A stretch of 64,000 nt of DNA from Hyphomicrobium sp. Its GTDB lineage: Bacteria > Pseudomonadota > Alphaproteobacteria > Rhizobiales > Hyphomicrobiaceae. Under the pieces are notes generated by a model. That model ran no database searches and was not told the origin of the DNA. It worked only from the letters and a program-made list of their open reading frames with translations. Of this stretch, positions 10,100 through 17,393 are shown one piece after another. The position numbers were made by a program, and so were the translations under genes. Numbering within the stretch: the stretch's first letter is position 1; every line of letters starts with the position of its first letter. Where the stretch lies: positions 5,868 through 69,867 of the forward strand of contig JALHQM010000001.1 of the NCBI GenBank assembly GCA_022841965.1, read 5' to 3'.

Positions 10100-10636
10100 A
10101 TGGCGAAGGCAGTCGAGGCATTCCGCACGATCAGCGAAGTGGCGTCCGATCTTGATGTACCCAAGCACGTTCTGCGGTTCTGGGAAGCGAAGTTTCCGCA
10201 GATCCGGCCAATGAAGCGCGGCGGCGGCCGGCGCTATTACCGCCCGGAAGACATGGAACTTTTGAAGGGCATCCGGCGGCTGCTGCATGCTGAAGGCTAC
10301 ACGATCAAGGGCGTGCAGAAGATCCTTCGCGAGCAGGGCGTGGATCAGGTGAAGACCTTTGCGCATCTGGCATCGCAAGATAAATCGAAGACGCGCGGAA
10401 AAGCCAAGGCGGACGGCGTGGCTGGCGCACAGTTGAGTGCGGCGGCTGCGGCCGCGCCGGCAGGCAAGGCGCAGACTGGCAAGGCGCGCGGGGCGGAGCC
10501 GGTGGTGAGCCTGGAGTCGTTGCTGCGCAAAACGGTCGTTGAACTCGAGGCGTGCCGGCGATTGCTGCTGGGTGAGAGCGAGGCTGTGGGCACGGCTGCG
10601 CCAGCGCCGTCCGCGCGCGCGGCTCGGCGAGGCTGA
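10100..10636 (+). CDS. MerR-family transcriptional regulator
   Basis: 178 residues. The N-terminal winged helix-turn-helix is MerR-like: [40 protein letters not shown] and a second helix [20 protein letters not shown]. The rest is Ala/Lys-rich and lacks the metal-binding cysteines of metal sensors. A MerR-type gene directly after ihfA is conserved in Rhizobiales; its ligand and targets are not known to me. Confidence 0.85.
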   Translation: MAKAVEAFRTISEVASDLDVPKHVLRFWEAKFPQIRPMKRGGGRRYYRPEDMELLKGIRRLLHAEGYTIKGVQKILREQGVDQVKTFAHLASQDKSKTRGKAKADGVAGAQLSAAAAAAPAGKAQTGKARGAEPVVSLESLLRKTVVELEACRRLLLGESEAVGTAAPAPSARAARRG

Positions 10637-10668
10637 GGAGTGGCGCGCGATATGCGCCAGGGCGAGCC

Positions 10669-11520
10669 GTGAGCGATCGCCCATCGAGCGGACAGCCCGC
10701 GAGCGATCGTTCATCGAGCGGGCCAACAGCGGGCGTCGAGCTTTGGCTGGCGGCGCTGGATGATCTGGCCGGGCCGCTCAGTGACATCGAGCGTGCTGAT
10801 CCTCTCGGACGTGTTGCCACTGATGACGATGGACTGACGGGCGCGCGGGGCGTGGCGCGTTCGCTGCTGCGCCGGCTGATCGCGCGGACGTTTGGGCGCG
10901 CGGTGGCGTCGCTGCCGTTCGCTGCCGGGCCGCACGGTAAACCGAAGCTGGCGGGGCTCGGTGGTGACTTTAATCTTGCGCACACGACGACTGTAGATGG
11001 CCGCTCACATGGGCTGATCGGTTTGGGGCCGGTCGCCGCGATCGGTGTTGATCTGGAGCCCCAGAGAATTGTGCGGTTGGATACGCGGCGGCGGGAGCTC
11101 ATCATTGAGGCTGCGCTGGCGGTTGCGGACGGCGTGGGACTGCCGGACAGCGATGACGCGCGGATCCTCCAGGCATGGGCGCGGTTGGAGGCGTGGGGGA
11201 AGGCGGACGGTCGCGGGATTGGCCGCACGCTGAGGCACTTTGGAATCTGGGGTGGTGGCGGCGCTGACGCACCCGTCGATTTGGGGGCACGGAAAAGCGG
11301 CGCGCTGGTGGTCCACGACGTGGATGCCGGCGCGGGGCTCTTTGCGGCTGTCGCGCTGCCGCGCGGCGTGAGCCCGCCCAAACTTCTTTTTATGCCAACG
11401 GATGTGCCGTCTTTGTTGGCGATCCTGGATGCATCGGGTCCCGGCGCCAACTCGGGCGTTGACCTTGCGCCTGGGGCGGGGCAAAAGGGCACCGTTCGGA
11501 GCGTAGCGCAGCCTGGTTAG
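10669..11520 (+). CDS. 4'-phosphopantetheinyl transferase superfamily protein
   Basis: 283 residues from a GTG start. Sfp-type enzymes move phosphopantetheine from CoA to carrier proteins. The features seen are GPHGKPKLAG, FNLAHTTT, then GPVAAIGVDLEPQR (the Mg-binding Asp/Glu of motif 2) and AWARLEAWGKADGRGIGR, a divergent form of the W-x-x-K-E-A-x-x-K motif. The first 20 residues are low complexity, so the true start may be later. The last eight codons overlap the 5' end of the tRNA-Pro gene. It follows the MerR-type gene by 32 nt. Confidence 0.75.
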   Translation: MSDRPSSGQPASDRSSSGPTAGVELWLAALDDLAGPLSDIERADPLGRVATDDDGLTGARGVARSLLRRLIARTFGRAVASLPFAAGPHGKPKLAGLGGDFNLAHTTTVDGRSHGLIGLGPVAAIGVDLEPQRIVRLDTRRRELIIEAALAVADGVGLPDSDDARILQAWARLEAWGKADGRGIGRTLRHFGIWGGGGADAPVDLGARKSGALVVHDVDAGAGLFAAVALPRGVSPPKLLFMPTDVPSLLAILDASGPGANSGVDLAPGAGQKGTVRSVAQPG

Positions 11521-11574
11521 CGCACCAGTCTGGGGGACTGGGGGTCGGAGGTTCAAATCCTCTCGCTCCGACCA
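11497..11574 (+). tRNA. tRNA-Pro (anticodon GGG)
   Basis: Complete cloverleaf. The acceptor arm CGGAGCG pairs with CGCTCCG, followed by discriminator A and an encoded CCA. The anticodon stem CCAGT/ACTGG encloses the loop CTGGGGG, giving anticodon GGG. The T-arm is GGAGG TTCAAAT CCTCT. The upstream transferase gene ends inside its D-arm. Foreign-looking genes start right after it, so the 3' half is the likely attachment site of the element to its right. Confidence 0.95.
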
Positions 11575-11833
11575 ATCAAATCAAAGGCTTAAAGCTCCTC
11601 CATCAGCTTGAACATTCGCGGGGGACGTCTGGGGGACGTAAAGTTCCCGCGTCGTTCTGCGCACGCTTGGCGCAGTATGTTTATCCCCGGCACCGCTGAA
11701 ACGCCCAAGCTAGATCCGCCTGAGGGCTTCCACCCCGTTTCCGAGGGGACCTCCCCCATCAAACCCTTTTGGGGGCATCGAGGCGAAAGGCTTCGATGGT
11801 CGAGGCCTCCCGTTTCGGAAAGGGACCAGCCTC

Positions 11834-12004
11834 ATGCTCATCATCTCACGCGATCACGCCGCCCGTTTGTCGCAGCGCGAACTTCACAGTGCTCTCAAAC
11901 GTCTCTTCAATGACCGCTCGCATTTGCAGGACCTCACCCAAAAGCGCCTGAGCGAGTCTTCGATTACGCATGTGAAGCAGGCCTTGGCCAAGCCGCGGCT
12001 GTGA
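11834..12004 (+). CDS. Small hypothetical protein (56 aa)
   Basis: A short frame starting MLIISRDHAARLSQRELHSA and ending KQALAKPRL, with AAGGGA about 10 nt before the ATG. It is helical and basic, with a spread of charged and hydrophobic residues that looks coded rather than random. It is the first possible gene inside the element, 260 nt after tRNA-Pro. The leader before it has several GC-rich inverted repeats (for example catcga near 11778 with tcgatg near 11795). No family recognised. Confidence 0.4.
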   Translation: MLIISRDHAARLSQRELHSALKRLFNDRSHLQDLTQKRLSESSITHVKQALAKPRL

Positions 12005-12028
12005 GCTCTGCGGACGATATAGCAACTC

Positions 12029-12328
12029 TTACGCTGCATTCCGCTGTTCATGGTGGTCCAGAAGTGTGACGATCGCGCTTTGCAGCTGTGGGTCTGCGGC
12101 GAGAAATCCGAGCAGAAAATCCAGACTGGCGTTCATGTCGCGTTTGCCCAGGGTCAGAGTTTTGGACTCGGCGCTCGAACTGATCGCGCTCAAAAACGTG
12201 GAGCGCAGATGGGTGGCCAAACTTTGATCACCGCAGTTCTCAGCCTCTACGGCCAGATAGGCCAGGGACGTGAGGATGGTCAGACGATGCGACCGTGCGA
12301 CGGCTGTGGAGGCAGTTGTGTGGCTCAT
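12029..12328 (-). CDS. Hypothetical protein in the luxI operon
   Basis: 99 residues with GGGAGG just before the ATG. It starts 11 nt after the luxI stop codon, so it is the last gene of the XRE-luxR-luxI operon. Helical, no signal peptide (AYLAVEAENCGDQSLATHLR, DFLLGFLAADPQLQSAIVTL). No family recognised. By position it could be a quorum-sensing modulator, which is inference only. Confidence 0.6.
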   Translation of the reverse strand: MSHTTASTAVARSHRLTILTSLAYLAVEAENCGDQSLATHLRSTFLSAISSSAESKTLTLGKRDMNASLDFLLGFLAADPQLQSAIVTLLDHHEQRNAA

Positions 12329-12339
12329 GCGCTGCCTCC

Positions 12340-12981
12340 CTATGCCGCCCGTGGGAGAGCCATAGGCTCTGCGCCAAAGGAAAGAACGGTGTGATGGAGG
12401 CCGACCGTTTTGCGGACATGCTCCAGAACGGCCGGGGTGATCCGCAAATCGCCGGCAATCATCTTGTGGCCTTCAGCGCTGCGGTGAATCTCGCCCAGCC
12501 ATTCAACATTCCAGCCTGACCGGATGAAGATATTCCGCCAATAGGCCGGGAACATCACGCCAATGATGCTGTGAATGTCATTGGCTAGAGCGAATTCGAG
12601 ATAGCCAACCACGATCTCCTGCACGATGCGTTGGCGCTGCGCGGGCGCTAGGTTTGAATCTACACAAAAGCGGCTGCCTTCCCAGACCTGCGGGGTGGTT
12701 GGGAGAGAGGTCTTGGTGACCAGATGCGGGAAAGCCTCTTGCAGCATATAGGGCCGGTCGGTGGGATAGAGGCGAGAGCATCCCAAAGCTTTGCCGTCGG
12801 TATCGCGTTTGACGAGATAATAGGCCGCCGGGTTGTCATAGGTATCGTATTCCATGCCGCGCACGGCGGGCACATCCCAGTTCTGCCGGTCGATAATGCT
12901 CTCATGGCGCAAGACATGCTGCGCGTGGATCGGATTGCCGTGGAAATTTTGCAGGGTAGATAAGGTTACGCATTCAATCAT
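12340..12981 (-). CDS. LuxI-family acyl-homoserine lactone synthase
   Basis: 213 residues. LuxI enzymes make N-acyl-homoserine lactones from SAM and acyl-ACP. The conserved residues are present in order: Arg/Trp of LRHESIIDRQNWDVP, Glu and Asp of RGMEYDTYDNP, Arg of GCSRLYPTDRPYMLQEAFP, and Glu/Arg of VWEGSRFCVD. The acyl-specificity region (IIGVMFPAYWRNIFIRSGW) cannot be read for chain length. AGGAGGAC precedes the ATG. It lies 59 nt after luxR in the same operon, inside the mobile element; the signal probably controls transfer, as TraI/TraR systems do. Confidence 0.9.
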   Translation of the reverse strand: MIECVTLSTLQNFHGNPIHAQHVLRHESIIDRQNWDVPAVRGMEYDTYDNPAAYYLVKRDTDGKALGCSRLYPTDRPYMLQEAFPHLVTKTSLPTTPQVWEGSRFCVDSNLAPAQRQRIVQEIVVGYLEFALANDIHSIIGVMFPAYWRNIFIRSGWNVEWLGEIHRSAEGHKMIAGDLRITPAVLEHVRKTVGLHHTVLSFGAEPMALPRAA

Positions 12982-13040
12982 GGATCGGGTCCTCCTGTGA
13001 TGATCACGAAGGACATGAAACCAGATGATGAATGGGGATA

Positions 13041-13808
13041 TTACCTAGCGACCCTGATAGGGTCGCGGATCGCCGCGACATAGCTCGGAAGGATGAGACC
13101 CTGACGAATGGCTTTGGCCACGGCCAGTGTTCGCTCATAGGCGTTGAGCTTGCGAAAGATGTTACTCATGTGAAAGCGCACGGTCGGATAGGAGATGCCG
13201 ACGATGTCCGCGATAACGGGATCGCTTTTGCCCTCCGCGGCCCAGAGCAAGATTTCTTTCTCGCGCGGTGTCAGGTCCGTACCGCTCAGCGGATCGCTTT
13301 GCGCGTCCTTTTCCGTGTAAGCCAGATGAAACTGATAGGCGATGGCCCGGATGGTCGAGAGGGCGTTGCGATCAATCTCTGTGCCGCCGGCGCTGCTGGC
13401 CAGTCCGACACCGGCGAGCTCGCCATTGACACCGTAGAGCGGGATGGCCATCCCATCGAGCAGTTTGGCCTCCTGCGCCTCGTTCATGACCTTTTTGGCC
13501 GAAGGCGAGAGTTCAAAACTCTTGGTTAGCCAGTCCCAGGTGAAAGGCCGCGCCGTTGAAAAGCAGTATTTGGGGACCGGATCGAGCTTTTCGTAGCCAT
13601 TCTCCATGTAGTGAGCCATCCACTCATCCGAGTAATTGCGCATCACGCCATGGCCCGCCAAAAGGCCTAGCGAGGGATGGTCGGTGATGAGTGAGTAGCA
13701 GATGCGGTCATAGCCATAGGCTGAGAGCGCTTGCGCAAAGAGTGCGAACACATCCTCGGACGTCTCCGCTGCATTGGTGTCGGCAATAAAGCGCTCGAGC
13801 AGGCTCAT
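13041..13808 (-). CDS. LuxR-family autoinducer-binding regulator
   Basis: 255 residues. The N-terminal autoinducer-binding domain (about 15-165) shows YGYDRICYSLI, NYSDEWMAHYMENGYEKLDP and RPFTWDW, the tryptophan/tyrosine/aspartate pattern of AHL pockets. The C-terminal LuxR helix-turn-helix (about 185-240) has LTPREKEILLWAAEGKSDPV and ISYPTVRFHMSNIFRKL. The ATG overlaps the stop of the upstream XRE gene (ATGA). It is the likely partner of the LuxI encoded just downstream. Confidence 0.9.
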   Translation of the reverse strand: MSLLERFIADTNAAETSEDVFALFAQALSAYGYDRICYSLITDHPSLGLLAGHGVMRNYSDEWMAHYMENGYEKLDPVPKYCFSTARPFTWDWLTKSFELSPSAKKVMNEAQEAKLLDGMAIPLYGVNGELAGVGLASSAGGTEIDRNALSTIRAIAYQFHLAYTEKDAQSDPLSGTDLTPREKEILLWAAEGKSDPVIADIVGISYPTVRFHMSNIFRKLNAYERTLAVAKAIRQGLILPSYVAAIRDPIRVAR

Positions 13809-14194
13809 AGATGTTGGGGGCGCCGTTGGGTGATGGGTTGCGGCTGAGCAAAATTGCGGATCAATGTGAGGATGGCTTTGCGCACCGCGGGCTGCGGTAT
13901 GGCTTTGAAGAGCGCAATGAGTTTAAGGGCTTCCTGGTCCAAGAGAGGCCTTCCCGGCGTAGGGCTCGCATCATTAGCGCTCAGAAAATCTTGAATATTT
14001 GTATCAAGAAAGCGCCCGATGGCCACCAGACGAGACGCGCTGATGCGGTTTGTCCCGGTTTCGTATTTCTGGATTTGCTGGAAGGTGATGCCGAGGGCCT
14101 CTGCCAGGCGAGACTGGCTGATATTGCGGTATTTGCGGATCCGCTGGAGGTTTTGGCCGATTTGAATATCGAGATCACGTAAACTGTCTTGCAT
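13805..14194 (-). CDS. XRE-family helix-turn-helix regulator
   Basis: 129 residues. The HTH (about 10-65) reads IGQNLQRIRKYRNISQSRLA, EALGITFQQIQKYETGTNRI, typical of cI/Cro-like repressors, with a helical tail. First gene of the quorum-sensing operon; its stop overlaps the luxR start by 4 nt. A perfect 19-nt palindrome (14209-14227) sits 15 nt before its start codon and is probably its own operator. It likely adds a repressor layer to LuxR control. Confidence 0.85.
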   Translation of the reverse strand: MQDSLRDLDIQIGQNLQRIRKYRNISQSRLAEALGITFQQIQKYETGTNRISASRLVAIGRFLDTNIQDFLSANDASPTPGRPLLDQEALKLIALFKAIPQPAVRKAILTLIRNFAQPQPITQRRPQHL

Positions 14195-14208
14195 AATTTA
14201 GAATATAT

Positions 14209-14227
14209 GAATATAAGCGTTATATTC
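14209..14227. promoter_or_regulatory. Palindromic operator before the XRE-luxR-luxI operon
   Basis: Perfect dyad with arms gaatataa and ttatattc around gcg. Partial copies lie beside it (gaatat at 14201, atattc near 14251). It sits between the divergent XRE gene and a small + strand reading frame, so it could govern both directions. Confidence 0.6.
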
Positions 14228-14247
14228 AACTTATAGACGAACTCAGT

Positions 14248-14391
14248 ATGATATTCAACCGCAATCGTGTGCATGCACGGCTCAAAGCCCATGGGTATTT
14301 TGCCTGTGCTCCCGCTAATGATAATTATCCATTGACCTTTATCGATGAAGAGTTCTGGTCAGAGGATTGGGGCGGCGCATCCGGCCCCTGA
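14248..14391 (+). CDS. Possible 47-aa peptide
   Basis: A short frame starting MIFNRNRVHARLKAHGYFAC and ending FWSEDWGGASGP, divergent from the XRE gene and 61 nt before the H-NS-like gene. No strong ribosome binding site is visible (only ttatagacgaactc). It could be a leader peptide or a chance frame. Confidence 0.3.
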   Translation: MIFNRNRVHARLKAHGYFACAPANDNYPLTFIDEEFWSEDWGGASGP

Positions 14392-14452
14392 TCGGCAGAA
14401 ATATAGCGGATGGGTCCAGTGGGCCTGATTCCTTCAACAACGGAGATCTTTC

Positions 14453-14821
14453 ATGGCACGCAAGAGCGATGTGGAGAAGCTGTCCTATGATGAGCTGATC
14501 GCGCTCAAGGCGAAGGTGGAGAAAGCCCTCGAATCCAAGAAATCCGAGCATGTCGGGCAGGTGCGCGCCCAGATCCATGCGCAGCTCGAGAAAGCCGGTT
14601 TGTCGGTGGCCGACGTGCTGGGGCACGCGGGCCCATCCTTTGCAAGCCAGGCGTCCCTCAAACAGCGCGGGCCGGCCAAAGGATCAAAAGTGGCCCCCAA
14701 ATTTCGAAATCCCAAGAACCCCGAGCAGACCTGGAGCGGCCGGGGACTGAAGCCCCGCTGGTTGCAAGAGGCGCTGGACCGCGGTCAGAAGCTTGAGAGC
14801 TTTAAAATCAAGGGCGCTTGA
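14453..14821 (+). CDS. H-NS family nucleoid protein
   Basis: 122 residues. The N-terminal oligomerisation helices (SYDELIALKAKVEKALESKK) are followed by a linker and the C-terminal DNA-binding signature FRNPKNPEQTWSGRGLKPRW, typical of H-NS/HvrA/MvaT-like silencers. Such proteins on mobile elements often silence transferred AT-rich DNA or their own transfer genes (inference). GGAG precedes the ATG; a terminator follows at 14831. Confidence 0.88.
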   Translation: MARKSDVEKLSYDELIALKAKVEKALESKKSEHVGQVRAQIHAQLEKAGLSVADVLGHAGPSFASQASLKQRGPAKGSKVAPKFRNPKNPEQTWSGRGLKPRWLQEALDRGQKLESFKIKGA

Positions 14822-14830
14822 GGCGTGGTA

Positions 14831-14860
14831 AAGACCCGGTCTCACAGGCCGGGTTCTTTA
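14831..14860 (+). terminator. Hairpin terminator after the H-NS-like gene
   Basis: Stem aagacccgg (14831-14839) with ccgggttctt (14849-14858, one bulged base), then ta. It lies ten nt after the stop codon. Confidence 0.65.
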
Positions 14861-14924
14861 ATGGCTGGCCGCGCGGTTATTAAAATCTGTTACAATTATC
14901 GGCTGCAGGCTTTATACTGAACTT

Positions 14925-15428
14925 GTGAGTTTTGTCGTTTATGCGATGATCGATCCTGTGACGGACGCCCCGTTTTATATTGGGCGCTCAGCCCAGTATG
15001 CTCGTCGCAAAGCGCAGCATCTAAAGCCCAAGCAGAGTTTGGCGGGATTACGGATCGCAGGTCTGCTTCAGACAGGGCAGGCGCCGCGATTTGTCGTGCT
15101 GGAGCGCTGCCCGGATGAGGCCGCCTCGATGCGTGCCGAGATCTTTTGGATCGAGCTTTGGCGCATGCGTGGTGCAGAGCTCGAGAATGCACAATGCACG
15201 AGCGGATATGTGGAGCGATCCGAGCGAAGGCGCGCGGCGCTCCAGCGCTTGTCCAATGGTCGTCCTCTTCGCCCGGGCCGGCGCTGGCGGCCTTCAGAGT
15301 TGGCCCAGTTAGAGGAGATGCGGCGCGCGGGACTGAGCCTGGCCGCTATGGCGGATGCCCTGGACCGGTCGATGGGGGCCATTCGCGATCGCCTGGCCAA
15401 AGCCCCAGCCGAGCCTCCATGTGGATAA
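14925..15428 (+). CDS. GIY-YIG nuclease-like protein with C-terminal HTH
   Basis: 167 residues. The N-terminal half resembles the GIY-YIG nuclease fold: FVVYAMIDPVTDAPFYIGRS gives the two-strand motif (VVY at 4-6, YIG at 18-20), with Arg27/Arg28 and Glu72 as candidates for the catalytic Arg and Glu. Residues about 118-158 (RRWRPSELAQLEEMRRAGLS, then AAMADALDRSMGAIRDRLAK) look like a Myb/SANT-like or resolvase-type DNA-binding helix-turn-helix. This is a nuclease-plus-DNA-reader architecture. It lies 84 nt before a DprA-like gene; the function may be defence or element maintenance (inference). Confidence 0.65.
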   Translation: MSFVVYAMIDPVTDAPFYIGRSAQYARRKAQHLKPKQSLAGLRIAGLLQTGQAPRFVVLERCPDEAASMRAEIFWIELWRMRGAELENAQCTSGYVERSERRRAALQRLSNGRPLRPGRRWRPSELAQLEEMRRAGLSLAAMADALDRSMGAIRDRLAKAPAEPPCG

Positions 15429-15512
15429 CAGCAGATTGTCCATGACAAACCGCATGCACGAGTTCGTGTTTCGTTCTACGATGATTGTATGAGTCATAAA
15501 TGACTCTGCCCT

Positions 15513-16418
15513 GTGAACACCATGTCAAACGCACCGCAGACCAACGATCTCATCGAAGCTGTCTCCCCGTTTCGGGAGCTTGGCGCTTATGAAGCGCTTT
15601 GGGAGCAGCCTCAGACCAGCTTCAAATCGCTGGCCAGCTTGTTCCGGAAGGAGCCAAGCCGGCTGCCGTCATCCTTTGTGCCAGCGACGATTGCAGATCG
15701 CGCAGCGGCCTATGTCCGCGAGCGTTTCCAGTCCTCCGGCATGGAGGGCTTTGGGGTGCGGGTTCATGGCTGCGCCGAATATCCCGAAAAGCTGCGCGAC
15801 GCGCAGTTTCCCGTTGAAGTGCTCTATTACAGGGGGCTTTGGGATCTGGTCTATTCCCGCTCGGTCGCGGTCGTTGGGACACGAAAGCCGAGCGAGGAGG
15901 GGCTGGCCCGGACACGCAAGCTTGTGCGCGCGCTGGTGCAGGACGATATCACGGTAGTCTCCGGCCTGGCCGAGGGGATCGACACAGAGGCGCATCGCAC
16001 GGCGATGGCAGAGGGTGGCCGCACCATTGCGGTGATAGGAACGCCGCTCTCGGAGGTCTATCCGCGCTTTAACAGCGAGTTGCAGCGCCACATCGCGCGG
16101 CGCTATCTGGTGATCAGCCAGGTGCCGCTCAAGCGGTGGGAGCAGCAGGATTATCGCCTCAATCGGCTCTTTTTCCCCGAGCGCAATGCCACCATGTCGG
16201 CGCTAACGGAGGCGACGGTGATTGTCGAGGCATCCGAGACATCGGGGACACTGATCCAGGCCAAGGCGGCTTTGCATCAGGGCCGCAAACTCTTCATCCT
16301 GGAAAGCAATTTTAACAACCGCGCAATCAGCTGGCCGCAGAAATTCGCTGAATTGGGGGCGCTGCGCGTGCGTGATTACGAGGAGATCCGGTCGCATTTG
16401 TCCCGCCCGTCTCACTAA
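15513..16418 (+). CDS. DprA-like (SLOG superfamily) protein
   Basis: 301 residues. The Rossmann core matches DprA/Smf: SVAVVGTRKPSEEG (118-130), VVSGLAEGIDTEAHRTAM (148-165), TIAVIGTPLSEVYPRFN, FPERNATMSALTEATVIVEA and SETSGTLIQAKAALHQGRK. True DprA loads RecA on incoming single-stranded DNA; this copy has an unrelated N-terminus of about 100 residues, no C-terminal DML1-like domain, and is coupled to a phosphoribosyltransferase, so a role in a conflict or defence module is more likely than competence (inference). It overlaps the next gene by 47 nt. Confidence 0.8.
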   Translation: MNTMSNAPQTNDLIEAVSPFRELGAYEALWEQPQTSFKSLASLFRKEPSRLPSSFVPATIADRAAAYVRERFQSSGMEGFGVRVHGCAEYPEKLRDAQFPVEVLYYRGLWDLVYSRSVAVVGTRKPSEEGLARTRKLVRALVQDDITVVSGLAEGIDTEAHRTAMAEGGRTIAVIGTPLSEVYPRFNSELQRHIARRYLVISQVPLKRWEQQDYRLNRLFFPERNATMSALTEATVIVEASETSGTLIQAKAALHQGRKLFILESNFNNRAISWPQKFAELGALRVRDYEEIRSHLSRPSH

Positions 16419-17055
16419 AATCGATGATCTGACGCGCCCCGACCATCTCTATCTGGATGGTGCGGATGAATGCTTTTATTTCGGCGATTATTGCGCCCGG
16501 CAGGGCTTCGGTTATAGCCCGATGAACCGGCTGATTTATAATTTCAAAAAACCCATGGACCGGCGCGGTCAGCCGGATTGGTTTTATAAGGAGCAGGCGA
16601 TCGAAAGTGCCGCGGCGGCCTTCTCTGAGGCGTTGCCGCAGGATTTCTGTGACCGGGCTGTGTTTGTTGCCATGCCGCCCTCCAAGGCGCGCGATGATGC
16701 CGGGTATGATGACCGCGTGTTTCGCCTTGTGCAGCGTCTGGGCGCGCTCAAACCCTGCAACGTTCACGATCTGCTCCGTCAGGAGGGCTCGCGCGATGTG
16801 GCTGCCCATCAAGGCCAACGCTTGAATCCCGATACGCTGGCCGGGATGCTGCGTGTGGACGCGCTGCCGGGTGGCGCCGCTCCGTCCATTATCGGGCTGT
16901 TCGACGATGTTCTGGTCACGGGGGCCAGTTTTAAGGCCGCCAAAGCCGTGTTGAGCGCCTCCTATCCCGGCGTGCGGGTCGTGGGGCTGTATATTGCCCG
17001 CCGGGTTTTCCCGCTTGTGGAAGAGAATTTCGTCGTGATCGGCGAGGACGTTTAG
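16372..17055 (+). CDS. Phosphoribosyltransferase-like protein
   Basis: Up to 227 residues. Residues 173-194 (IIGLFDDVLVTGASFKAAKA) form the PRPP-binding loop of type I phosphoribosyltransferases, preceded by VFVAMPPSKARDD, the usual PPi loop position. The start is uncertain: the GTG at 16372 lies inside the DprA-like gene and no later ATG exists before residue 51, so translational coupling is likely. It resembles ComF-type enzymes in fold but lacks their zinc finger. Its substrate is unknown. Confidence 0.7.
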   Translation: MITRRSGRICPARLTKIDDLTRPDHLYLDGADECFYFGDYCARQGFGYSPMNRLIYNFKKPMDRRGQPDWFYKEQAIESAAAAFSEALPQDFCDRAVFVAMPPSKARDDAGYDDRVFRLVQRLGALKPCNVHDLLRQEGSRDVAAHQGQRLNPDTLAGMLRVDALPGGAAPSIIGLFDDVLVTGASFKAAKAVLSASYPGVRVVGLYIARRVFPLVEENFVVIGEDV

Positions 17056-17091
17056 CGGGTCTCAGTTCGCTTTAATTGCGAATCGTCCCGT

Positions 17092-17322
17092 CTATAAACC
17101 CTCGCGGGCCTGGACGTAGCCTTGATCATATCCGGCTGCGTAGGCCTCTTGCAGCGTGGTGCGTTCCGCTGCGACAACATCCAGCAAATAACCAAGGCCC
17201 TTCGCCGTGACAAAGAGTGTGGCGTTGTCATTCCGGTCTAAAAATCCAAGGCGCTGACAGTCGAGATCGCCAAACTGAGCCAAGAGTGTTGCAATAATTT
17301 TGTGATCATTCGGGTCGTACAT
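17092..17322 (-). CDS. Small hypothetical protein
   Basis: 76 residues, acidic, starting MYDPNDHKIIATLLAQFGDL and ending AGYDQGYVQAREGL. GGAGAG sits just before the ATG. It lies downstream of the relaxase gene on the same strand (72 nt gap to the relaxase stop), on the far side from oriT. No family recognised. Confidence 0.5.
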   Translation of the reverse strand: MYDPNDHKIIATLLAQFGDLDCQRLGFLDRNDNATLFVTAKGLGYLLDVVAAERTTLQEAYAAGYDQGYVQAREGL

Positions 17323-17393
17323 CTCTCCATGCTGACGGAAACGCAGGTCTGGTTCAAGAGCCGTGATGACAGCGCTGGGCGTTTGCTCTCAGC

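Noticed and set aside
10305-11492. 395-aa minus-strand frame opposite the MerR and transferase genes
   Set aside because: Pro/Ser/Arg-rich composition typical of an antisense shadow in high-GC DNA.
15513-16418. Competence gene dprA
   Set aside because: The Rossmann core fits, but the neighbours, the odd N-terminus and the location on a mobile element argue against the housekeeping gene.
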